NCBI RefSeq assembly: GCF_016862275.1
Contig: NZ_BOMQ01000054.1
Location: 59,305-123,304 of the forward strand
DNA from: Actinoplanes nipponensis
GTDB lineage: Bacteria > Actinomycetota > Actinomycetes > Mycobacteriales > Micromonosporaceae
Direction: 5' to 3'
DNA length: 64,000 nt
Below the pieces are notes generated by a model, which saw only the letters and a program-made list of their open reading frames with translations, did no database searches and was not told the origin of the DNA. Position numbers and translations under genes: made by a program. Numbering within the stretch: the stretch's first letter is position 1; each line of letters begins with the position of its first letter. Below are positions 7,874 through 14,974 of the stretch, in pieces.

Positions 7874-9085
7874 TACCGAGATGATCGCGGTCGCGCCCAG
7901 CAGGGCCAGCAGGATGCCGCTGAACCACAGCATCGCGGTGGTCGCCGGCAGGAAGCGGGTCGCGATGCCCAGCCCCAGCGCCGGGCCGATCAGCCCGAGG
8001 TAGGCCACCAGGAAGAGGCCGGCGAGCGCCTCGCCGCGGACCGCCGGGGCGGCCATCGCGGCGACCGCGCCGACCGCGGACTTGAACAGCAGGCCCGCGC
8101 CGCCGCCCGCGACGGCCCCGCCGGCCAGGAACAGGCCCAGCGTGGACAGGTGCATCCCGGCGCCGAGCACGACCAGGCCGGCGGCCTCCGCGGCCAGGCC
8201 CGCGGCGAACCGGTGGGCGGGGTCGATCAGGTGGGACCCGGCCTGGGCGGCGGCCGCCGCCCCGAAGACCAGGAACACCACGACGCCGGCGAGCAGCCGG
8301 CCGGGGTGGTGCAGCGCGCCGGCCACGAAGCTGGGCGCGAGCGAGGTGAACAGGCCGAAGACCGCGAAGCCGGCGAACGCGCCGGCGGCGGCGACCGCGT
8401 AGCGGAGCCGGTCGGCCGCGGCCACCCGGATGCGCTGCGGGCGGTAGCGGGGAGCGACGGCGGGCGCGACCACCGTCTCGGGTGTCGCCGCGACGGCGAC
8501 CGCGCCGAGCGCTAGCAGGACCAGGAAGACCAGGTACGGGGTACGCAGCGGAGCGTCGACGAACTGCGCCAGGGCCCCCGCCACCAGGGTGCCGGCGCCC
8601 AGCCCGCCCAGGTTGGCGGCCGCCGAGACCAGCTCGAACCGCTGGCGTCCGGCCTGCGGACGGTGCGCGACGTGCAGCTCCAGCAGGTACGCCGTGGCGG
8701 TGGCAGTGATCATGCCGACGCCCAGCCCGGTGACGAACCGGGCGACCAGCAGCCCGGGCAGGGCCGGCCAGACCAGGAAGAGCACCGCGGCGACGGCCTC
8801 GAGGCCGAGGGCCGGCAGCAGCACGCGCCGGCGGCCGACCCAGTCGGAGACGTGGCCGGCGAGCAGCAGGCTGGTCACGACGCCGACCGCGTACACGGCG
8901 AAGACGACCGTCACGGTGAACGGGGAGAAGCCGTCCTGCCGCTGGTAGATCGGGTAGAGCGGGGTGGGCACGGTGGAGAACGCCATCGAGACGGCGAAGA
9001 CGGCGGCGATCAGCCAGAAGCCGGCGCCGTGGCGGGCGGAACCCGGCCGGCTCGCCGGCTTGCGGGGTGCGGCGGTAACGGTCAT
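7874..9085 (-). CDS. MFS transporter (no in-frame stop at the expected end)
   Basis: A major-facilitator exporter of about 400 residues with 12 hydrophobic segments. The loop 2-3 motif reads GHVSDWVGRRRVLLPALG, and VARFVTGLGVGMITATATAY is the helix-5 region. The ATG at 9083-9085 is clear. Hydrophobic coding sequence ends near LLGATAIISV at about 7876. The reading frame then continues without a stop, antisense through the nucleotidyltransferase gene, to 6557. A TAA lies at 7873-7875 in the neighbouring frame, just 21 bp from the convergent gene's stop, so a one-base shift would give a natural end. It diverges from a LysR regulator that probably controls it. Confidence 0.75.
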
Positions 9086-9106
9086 GACCTCACAGTGCGG
9101 CCGGAT

Positions 9107-9136
9107 GAGCATCAAGTCCAACGAAGGTTGATGCTC
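9107..9136. promoter_or_regulatory. LysR-type operator between the MFS and lysR genes
   Basis: GAGCATCAA (9107-9115) and TTGATGCTC (9128-9136) form a perfect 9-bp inverted repeat around a 12-bp spacer. The site is in the 81-bp divergent intergenic region, the usual position for a LysR-family autoregulatory binding site. A GATAGT element at 9155-9160 lies six bases before the lysR ATG and may be its -10 box. Confidence 0.65.
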
Positions 9137-9166
9137 GTATCCATCACCGAATGCGATAGTTGAGGC

Positions 9167-10078
9167 ATGGAGCTTCGCCACCTGGCCTACTTCGTCGCCG
9201 TCGCCGAGGAGGCCAGCTTCACCCGGGCCGCGGCCCGGCTGCACGTGGTGCAGTCCGGCGTCTCCGCCGCCGTCAAGGCGCTCGAACGGGAGCTGGACGC
9301 GCCGCTGCTGGAACGCACGTCCAAGCGGGTCGCGCTCACCGACGCGGGCACCGCCCTGCTGCCGCGGGCCCGGGCCGCGCTCGACGCGGCGCGAGCGGCC
9401 CGGGACGCCGTGGACGAGGTCCGCGGCGGGCTGCGCGGCACCCTGCGGATCGGCACGCTGACCTCGATCGCCCTGGTCGACCTGCCCGCGCTGCTGGGCC
9501 GCTTCCACCGCACCCACCCCGACGTCACGCTGCAACTGACCGTGTCGACCCGCGGCTCGGGCGGGCTGGTGGACGCGCTCGGCGACGGCACCCTCGACCT
9601 GGCGCTGGTGTCCGTGCCGGGGCGCCCGCCGGCGGGCGTGCGTATCCGGCCGCTGCTGCGCAGCCCGATGGAGCTGGTGCTGCCGGCCGGTCACCGACTC
9701 GCCGGGGCGCCGGTGATCCGGATCCCCGGGCTGGCCGACGAGCAGTTCGTGGACTTCCCGATCGGCTACGGCAACCGCACGGTGGTGGACCGGGCGTTCG
9801 CGGCGGCCGGGGTGGAGCGGCAGGTGACGCTGGAGGTGATCGACATCAGCACCGGGGCCGGCTTCGTGCGGCACGGGCTGGGCGTGGCGATCCTGCCGCG
9901 GTTCGCCGTACCGGATGAAGCGGATCTCGTGGTGCGGCCGGTGGCCGACGCGGACCTGGACTGGCCGCTCGGCGTGGCCACCTCGGCCGTCCGCGCGCCG
10001 AGCGCGGCCGCCCGGGCGCTGCTCGCCATGATCGACGATCACCTGCGGCCGCCGGGCGCTCTCCGCGATGCTGGGTGA
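9167..10078 (+). CDS. LysR-family transcriptional regulator
   Basis: A 303-residue protein. The N-terminal winged helix-turn-helix reads MELRHLAYFVAVAEEASFTR, then AAARLHVVQSGVSAAVKALE. The C-terminal type-2 periplasmic-binding-like effector domain starts at about residue 88 (GTLRIGTLTSIALVDLP). Length is standard for the family. It is divergent from the MFS exporter with a palindromic operator between them, so the exporter is the likely target. Its stop is immediately followed (no gap) by the ATG of the membrane protein at 10079. The inducer is unknown. Confidence 0.9.
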   Translation: MELRHLAYFVAVAEEASFTRAAARLHVVQSGVSAAVKALERELDAPLLERTSKRVALTDAGTALLPRARAALDAARAARDAVDEVRGGLRGTLRIGTLTSIALVDLPALLGRFHRTHPDVTLQLTVSTRGSGGLVDALGDGTLDLALVSVPGRPPAGVRIRPLLRSPMELVLPAGHRLAGAPVIRIPGLADEQFVDFPIGYGNRTVVDRAFAAAGVERQVTLEVIDISTGAGFVRHGLGVAILPRFAVPDEADLVVRPVADADLDWPLGVATSAVRAPSAAARALLAMIDDHLRPPGALRDAG

Positions 10079-11224
10079 ATGTCCGACGACACCCGGATTC
10101 AGTCGGTTCATCAGTTCCGCCGGTTCGCCCTGGTGGTGTGCCTGGTCGGCGTGGCGGTGCAGCTCGCGCTGACCGCCTACTACCTGGGCATGGGACACAA
10201 GGCCACCCCGCACGGCGTACCGGTGGGCCTGATCGCGCCGGCCGCCAAGCGCGCGCCGATCGTCGAACTGCTGGAGCGCGACGGGGTCTTCGCGGTCAGC
10301 GACTACGCCAACGTCACCGACCTGGAGGCGGGGATCAAGAGCCGCCAGGTGTACGGCGGGGTCGACGCGAGCGCCGCACAGCCGCACCTCTATCTGGCCT
10401 CCGCCGCCGGGGCGGCCGCCGCCAGCCTGCTGCGCGGCACCTACACCGCGGTGGTCGGCCAGCAGAACGCCCAGCAGCTCGCGGAGCTGGCCGAACGGGG
10501 CGACACGATCCCGGTCGCGCAGGCCCGGACGATCGCCGCCATCCCGGCGGTCACCGACGTGGTGCCGCTGCCGGCCGACGACGTCAACGGCGCCTCCCTG
10601 GGCTTTCTCACCCAGGCGCTCGCCCTCGGCGGGACCATCGCCTCGGTCGGGCTGGGCCGGCTGATCCCGCGCACCCGCCGCTCCTGGAAACGCGGGCTGG
10701 GCCACCTGGGCACCCTGATCGTGTACGCGCTCGGCTCGGCCGCCGCGGTGCACTGGTCGATGACCTGGTTCGGGGTCGGCGCGGGGGCCGACCACCCGGA
10801 GATGTTCGGGATCTTCGCGCTGCTGTCGCTGGCCGTCACCGGCTCGACGGCGGGCGCGGTGGCCCTGTTCGGTCCGGGCGGCGCGCTGCTGGGCGGTCTC
10901 TACTTCACGGTGGGCACGGTGATCTCCGGCGCCAGCATCCTGCCCGAGTTCCTGCCGGCGTTCGGCCGCCACCTCGGCGAGAACCTGCCGACCGGCGCCG
11001 GCGTGCAGGCGGTCCGCGACAATCTTTATTTCCCGGCCGCGCCGATCGGCGCGCACCTGCTCGTGCTGGCCCTCTACGCCGGCCTCGGCTGCCTGATCGT
11101 GCTGGTCACGAACCTGTTGCCGAACCGCGGGGACCGCACCAGCGAGGTCGATCTGGACCTCCGGGACCGCATCGAGGGCCACGAGCACCGCGAGTCCGTG
11201 GCTATTCCCCCGGCCGTTGCTTGA
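10079..11224 (+). CDS. Polytopic membrane protein, ABC-2/YhgE-like
   Basis: A 381-residue membrane protein. One N-terminal hydrophobic helix (FALVVCLVGVAVQLALTAYY) is followed by a hydrophilic segment of about 150 residues, probably outside, and then about five more helices. This order (one TM, large loop, TM cluster) is that of ABC-2/YhgE/DUF3533-type membrane proteins. The loop has VYGGVDAS and LYLASAAGAAAASLL, like YhgE-family N-domains. The ATG follows the lysR stop directly, so the two are co-transcribed. No ATPase partner is adjacent. Function is unknown. Confidence 0.65.
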   Translation: MSDDTRIQSVHQFRRFALVVCLVGVAVQLALTAYYLGMGHKATPHGVPVGLIAPAAKRAPIVELLERDGVFAVSDYANVTDLEAGIKSRQVYGGVDASAAQPHLYLASAAGAAAASLLRGTYTAVVGQQNAQQLAELAERGDTIPVAQARTIAAIPAVTDVVPLPADDVNGASLGFLTQALALGGTIASVGLGRLIPRTRRSWKRGLGHLGTLIVYALGSAAAVHWSMTWFGVGAGADHPEMFGIFALLSLAVTGSTAGAVALFGPGGALLGGLYFTVGTVISGASILPEFLPAFGRHLGENLPTGAGVQAVRDNLYFPAAPIGAHLLVLALYAGLGCLIVLVTNLLPNRGDRTSEVDLDLRDRIEGHEHRESVAIPPAVA

Positions 11225-11283
11225 TCCGTTGTGACGTTTGGCTCGTGGTTTCCCTAGCAGGGGCGGCGTAAGGTCAGCCGTGT

Positions 11284-11299
11284 ACTTGAAGCGTCAAGT
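11284..11299. promoter_or_regulatory. Palindromic operator candidate upstream of ribA
   Basis: ACTTGA-AGCG-TCAAGT is a perfect 6-bp inverted repeat (11284-11289 and 11294-11299), starting 31 bases upstream of the ribA ATG. Its size is suitable for a MarR- or TetR-type dimer. The cognate protein is unknown. Confidence 0.45.
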
Positions 11300-11314
11300 G
11301 CTTAGGGAGCTCTC

Positions 11315-11929
11315 ATGTCTTTGGCTATTCGCAGCCGGGTCACCGTGCCGCTGAAGTTCGCGGACGGGTACGCCACCACGGCCGAGGTCATCACCTTCGA
11401 CGGGCTCGCCGACGGCAAGGAGCACCTCGCGCTCGCCCTCGGCGACGCCTTCGGCGCCGAGGTGCCGCTCGTCCGGCCGCACTCGGAGTGCCTGACCGGG
11501 GACGTGTTCGGCTCGCAGCGCTGCGACTGCGGGCCCCAGCTGCGCGAGGCGGTCGAGCGCATCGCCGGCGCCGGGGGCTTCCTGCTCTACCTGCGCCAGG
11601 AGGGCCGGGGCATCGGGCTGTACGCCAAGCTCGACGCGTACGCGCTGCAGGACCTCGGGCTGGACACGTACGAGGCGAACCGGGCGCTGGGCCACGCCGA
11701 CGACGAGCGGGACTACACCGCCGCGGCGCAGATGCTGAGCGCGCTGGGCGTGGGCCCGGTCGACCTGCTCACCAACAACCCGGACAAGCCGGCCCAGCTG
11801 CGTGCGCACGGCGTCGAGGTACGGGCCGTGGTGCCGACGCAGGTGCACGCCTCGGACGCCAACGTGCGCTACCTGCAGGCCAAGGTCGCGCACACCGCGC
11901 ACACCATCGACCTGCCCCTGGCGGTCTGA
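11315..11929 (+). CDS. ribA: GTP cyclohydrolase II, stand-alone RibA
   Basis: A 204-residue enzyme that opens the imidazole ring of GTP to give the pyrimidine precursor of riboflavin. The zinc site is Cys59, Cys70 and Cys72 (HSECLTGDVFGSQRCDCG). The catalytic loop RQEGRGIGLYAKL and the NNPDK motif are intact. Most actinobacterial pathway copies are fused to RibB (DHBP synthase); this copy is the single-domain form and no other rib gene is nearby. It may be a second copy serving a flavin, deazaflavin or secondary-metabolite route. AGGGAG lies eight bases before the ATG. A palindrome upstream suggests its own regulation. Confidence 0.92.
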   Translation: MSLAIRSRVTVPLKFADGYATTAEVITFDGLADGKEHLALALGDAFGAEVPLVRPHSECLTGDVFGSQRCDCGPQLREAVERIAGAGGFLLYLRQEGRGIGLYAKLDAYALQDLGLDTYEANRALGHADDERDYTAAAQMLSALGVGPVDLLTNNPDKPAQLRAHGVEVRAVVPTQVHASDANVRYLQAKVAHTAHTIDLPLAV

Positions 11930-12008
11930 CTTCCGGTTCCCGCTCAGGCATATTCGCGTTGCGCCGAACGGTAGGGCGACATGCCGTCGAGCACGGAGGT
12001 ATCCCGCT

Positions 12009-12614
12009 GTGGGAATCGAGGCCGTCAACAGCCGCATCGCCGACATCCAGAGCCGGATCATCGCGATGCAGACCCAGCAGGCCGCGGCCACCAAGAGCGC
12101 ATCGGCCGCGTCGACCACGTCCGGCGCCCCGGTCGCGGGCGCCAGCTTCGCCACCGCGCTCGCGGACGCCATGGGAACCCAGTCGTCCGCGGGCGCGGCG
12201 AAGTCGTACTCGCTGAACAGCAAGGGGATCCCGACCGAGCTGGCCGCCTACGGCAACGGCCGGATCCCCGCGACCGCGCTGGCCCAGGTGGGCGACACCC
12301 GGCACAAGCTGTGGGCGCCGGCCGCGGAGTCGCTCACCCGGATGGTCTCCGACGCCAAGGCGCAGGGCGTGACCATCGGGATCACCGACTCGTACCGCTC
12401 GTACGCCGAGCAGGTCGACGTCGCCCGGCGCAAGGGGCTCTACTCGCAGGGCGGGCTGGCCGCCAGGCCCGGCACCAGCGAGCACGGCTGGGGCATGGCC
12501 ACCGACCTCGACCTGAACGCCAAGGCGCAGACGTGGATGCGGGCCAACGGCGAGAAGTACGGCTTCGTGGAGAACACCCCGCGGGAGCCGTGGCACTGGG
12601 CTTTCAAGCCCTAA
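12009..12614 (+). CDS. M15-family D-Ala-D-Ala carboxypeptidase-like protein with flagellar-type N-terminus
   Basis: A 201-residue protein. The C-terminal half is an M15 (VanY-like) metallopeptidase: SYRSYAEQVD, then SEHGWGMATDLDL, which holds the zinc ligands His and Asp, then PWHWAF with the third zinc His. The N-terminal 70 residues (VNSRIADIQSRIIAMQTQ, SFATALADAM) have no signal peptide. They resemble the short coiled N-terminus of muramidase-type proteins in actinobacterial flagellar clusters. GGAGGT at 11995-12000 sets the GTG at 12009. Its TAA overlaps the TAG of the convergent methyltransferase. It probably trims cell-wall peptides; a flagellar link is inference. Confidence 0.8.
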   Translation: MGIEAVNSRIADIQSRIIAMQTQQAAATKSASAASTTSGAPVAGASFATALADAMGTQSSAGAAKSYSLNSKGIPTELAAYGNGRIPATALAQVGDTRHKLWAPAAESLTRMVSDAKAQGVTIGITDSYRSYAEQVDVARRKGLYSQGGLAARPGTSEHGWGMATDLDLNAKAQTWMRANGEKYGFVENTPREPWHWAFKP

Positions 12615-13402
12615 GCCTTCACGCAGATCAGCTCACCGTGCAGCAGCGACATCCAGCCGTCGGGGTGCGCCGCCCACTGCTGCCATGCTGCGGAGATCTT
12701 GTCGACGTCGGCGCCCTCCTGCTTCGCCTGTCGCGCCAGGTCGGATTCGCGGATGCGGTCGGCCCACATGCCGCCCCACCACTGGCGATCCTCCGGCGTC
12801 GCGAAGCACCACGTGCTCGACGTCGCGGTGACGCCGGTCAACCCGGCGGCATGGGCCCAGGAGAGCAGCCGGCGGCCGGCGTCGGGCTCGCCCCCGTTGG
12901 CGCGGGCGATCCGCCGGTACAGGTCCAGCCACTCGTCCAGCTCCGGCAGCCGGGGGAACCAGGCGAACGCGGCATAGTCGCTGTCGCGTACCGCGATCAC
13001 GCCGCCCGGCTTGGTCACCCGGCGCATCTCGCGCAGCGCGGTGACCGGGTCGCCGACGTGTTGCAGCACCTGGTGGGCGTGCACGACGTCGAAGGTGTCG
13101 TCGGCGAAGTCCAGCGCGTGCACGTCGCCGACGGCGAAGTCGACGGTGTCCAGCCCGCGGCGGGTGATCTCGGCCCGGGCCAGGCTCAGGGCCCGCTCGG
13201 TGGGCTCCAGGGCGGTGACCCGCCCGGGTGTGATGTGCGTCGCCAGGTCGGCGGTGAGGGTGCCGGGGCCGCAGCCGATGTCCAGCAGGGTGTCGCCGGA
13301 TTTCAGCCGCGGCAGCAGATACGCCGCCGAATTTTCTGCGGTGCGCCAGCGGTGCGAGCGCAGGACCGATTCGTGATGCCCGTGGGTGTAGACAGCAGCC
13401 AT
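12611..13402 (-). CDS. Class I SAM-dependent methyltransferase
   Basis: A 263-residue UbiE/Methyltransf_11-type enzyme. Motif I is LLDIGCGPGTLTADLA, followed by the acidic ALEPTERALSLAR, then DFADDTFDVVHAHQVLQHV (motifs IV and post-I) and MRRVTKPGGVIAVRD (motif V/VI). The C-terminal residues (WWGGMWADRIRESDLARQAK) match a frequent actinobacterial group of unknown substrate. The ATG at 13400-13402 is followed by the normal HGHHESVLRSH start of that group. It is convergent with the peptidase; the two stop codons share bases. No pathway partner is adjacent. Confidence 0.85.
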   Translation of the reverse strand: MAAVYTHGHHESVLRSHRWRTAENSAAYLLPRLKSGDTLLDIGCGPGTLTADLATHITPGRVTALEPTERALSLARAEITRRGLDTVDFAVGDVHALDFADDTFDVVHAHQVLQHVGDPVTALREMRRVTKPGGVIAVRDSDYAAFAWFPRLPELDEWLDLYRRIARANGGEPDAGRRLLSWAHAAGLTGVTATSSTWCFATPEDRQWWGGMWADRIRESDLARQAKQEGADVDKISAAWQQWAAHPDGWMSLLHGELICVKA

Positions 13403-13499
13403 GCCCCGAAGTTACGGCCGCGTCTCGAATATCGGGAGAATATTCTTGATATATGAGACAGCGGCGGTAAGCCGATTTCGCGGAGTGGCTGGCAGGCCG

Positions 13500-13505
13500 T
13501 AGTTT
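13500..13505 (+). promoter_or_regulatory. -10 element of a leaderless asd promoter
   Basis: TAGTTT lies seven bases before the asd ATG (13513). Transcription would therefore begin at the A of the start codon, and there is no Shine-Dalgarno sequence. This is the standard leaderless layout in actinobacteria. Confidence 0.5.
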
Positions 13506-13512
13506 TGTGGCC

Positions 13513-14535
13513 ATGAGGATCGGCATCGTAGGGGCGACGGGGCAGGTCGGTGGCGTCATGCGCCGCATCCTGGCCGAGCGCCAGTTCCCCGTTGACCAGC
13601 TCCGGCTCTTCGCCTCGGCGCGCTCCGCCGGGCGCACCCTGTCCTGGGGTGACGGCGAAGTGACCGTCGAGGACGCGGCCACGGCCGACTACCGCGGACT
13701 GGACATCGTCCTGTTCTCCGCGGGCAAGGCCAGCTCCCTGCAGTACGCCCCCCAGGTCGCCGCGGCGGGCGCCGTGGTGATCGACAACTCGTCGGCGTAC
13801 CGGATGGACCCGGACGTGCCGCTCGTGGTGGCCGAGGTGAACCCGGACGCCATCGCCCAGCGGCCCAAGGGCATCATCGCCAACCCGAACTGCACCACGA
13901 TGGCCGCGATGCCGGTGCTGCGCCCGCTGCACGCCGAGGCCGAGCTGGTGGCGCTGGTCGCCACGACGTACCAGGCGGTCTCCGGCGCCGGACTGGCCGG
14001 CGTCGCCGAGCTGGACGAGCAGATCAAGAAGGTCGCCGACCGGGCCACCGAGCTGGCCTTCGACGGCAGCGCCGTGGAGTTCCCGGCGCCCCGCTCGTTC
14101 GCCCGGCCGATCGCGTTCAACGTCCTGCCGCTGGCCGGCTCGATCGTCGACGACGGCCGCGGCGAGACCGACGAGGAGCAGAAGCTCCGCAACGAGAGCC
14201 GCAAGATCCTGGGCATCCCCGGGCTGAAGGTGTCCGGCACCTGCGTGCGCGTACCGGTCTTCACGGGTCACTCGCTGCAGGTGAACGCCCGCTTCGCCCG
14301 GCCGGTCACGCCGGAGCGGGCGCGGGAGCTGCTCGCCGCGGCGCCCGGTGTGGAGCTGTCGGACGTGCCGACGCCGTTGCAGGCGGCCGGCCGCGACCCG
14401 ACGTTCGTCGGCCGGATCCGCGCCGACGAGACGGTCGACAACGGGCTCGCGCTGTTCCTCTCCAACGACAACCTGCGCAAGGGCGCGGCCCTCAACGCGG
14501 TGCAGGTGGCCGAGCTGGTGGCGGCCACGCTCTGA
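13513..14535 (+). CDS. asd: Aspartate-semialdehyde dehydrogenase
   Basis: A 340-residue enzyme that reduces aspartyl phosphate to aspartate semialdehyde, the branch point to lysine/diaminopimelate, threonine and methionine. The NADP motif is IGIVGATGQVGGVMRRIL. The nucleophile lies in IIANPNCTTMAAMPVLRPLH, and the substrate-binding segment is GLKVSGTCVRVPVFTGHS with the catalytic His. ATG 13513 gives the canonical N-terminus; a GTG two codons upstream is possible. A TAGTTT box seven bases before the ATG suggests a leaderless mRNA. lysC, its usual partner, is not in the window. A strong hairpin terminator follows. Confidence 0.96.
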   Translation: MRIGIVGATGQVGGVMRRILAERQFPVDQLRLFASARSAGRTLSWGDGEVTVEDAATADYRGLDIVLFSAGKASSLQYAPQVAAAGAVVIDNSSAYRMDPDVPLVVAEVNPDAIAQRPKGIIANPNCTTMAAMPVLRPLHAEAELVALVATTYQAVSGAGLAGVAELDEQIKKVADRATELAFDGSAVEFPAPRSFARPIAFNVLPLAGSIVDDGRGETDEEQKLRNESRKILGIPGLKVSGTCVRVPVFTGHSLQVNARFARPVTPERARELLAAAPGVELSDVPTPLQAAGRDPTFVGRIRADETVDNGLALFLSNDNLRKGAALNAVQVAELVAATL

Positions 14536-14552
14536 CCATCGCTGCCGTCGCG

Positions 14553-14584
14553 GCCCGCCCCACCCGTTGGTGGGGCGGGCTTTG
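14553..14584 (+). terminator. Rho-independent terminator after asd
   Basis: GCCCGCCCCACC (14553-14564) and GGTGGGGCGGGC (14569-14580) form a perfect 12-bp stem with a CGTT loop, followed by TTTG. It starts 17 bases after the asd stop codon. Confidence 0.85.
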
Positions 14585-14684
14585 TCGTTCCTTCGGGGAG
14601 TCTTTTCGACAATCCACTATGGAAAAACCGGGCTTTTTGCCTGAATCGGTAGCGCATGGTCGGTTTGAGGTGCACAGTGATTGC

Positions 14685-14888
14685 ATGAACGACAGTGGGC
14701 CCGGCGGCGGCTACTTCTGGTGCCTCCGCCACAACCGGGTCGAGACCGGGGACGACGTGTGTCCTGCCCAGTACCGGCTCGGCCCGTACGCCTCCGCTGA
14801 CGACGCCACGCGGGCGCTCGAGACCGTCGAGAAGCGCAATGCGGCGTGGGACGCCGAGGATGCTCGCTGGACCGGGGAGGTCAGCTAG
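14685..14888 (+). CDS. Small conserved actinobacterial protein, function unknown
   Basis: A 67-residue protein (MNDSGPGGGYFWCLRHNRVE at the start). The FWCLRHNRVE...CPAQYRLGPY-DDATRALE pattern is one I associate with a small protein found in many actinobacteria. The two cysteines and one histidine (CLRH, DVCP) could bind a metal, but this is not shown. Later positions (ATRALETVEKRNAAWDAED) form an amphipathic helix. The ATG at 14685 fits this start; a longer reading from 14619 lacks similarity. It sits between the asd terminator and the histone-like gene and may have its own promoter. Confidence 0.65.
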   Translation: MNDSGPGGGYFWCLRHNRVETGDDVCPAQYRLGPYASADDATRALETVEKRNAAWDAEDARWTGEVS

Positions 14889-14974
14889 ACCGGCTCGACC
14901 CCTGTGTCCCAGCCGGAATCCTGCAGTCTCCTTCGGAGACGAGCCCGCAGTCATTCGCAAGGAGGAACTTCCCC

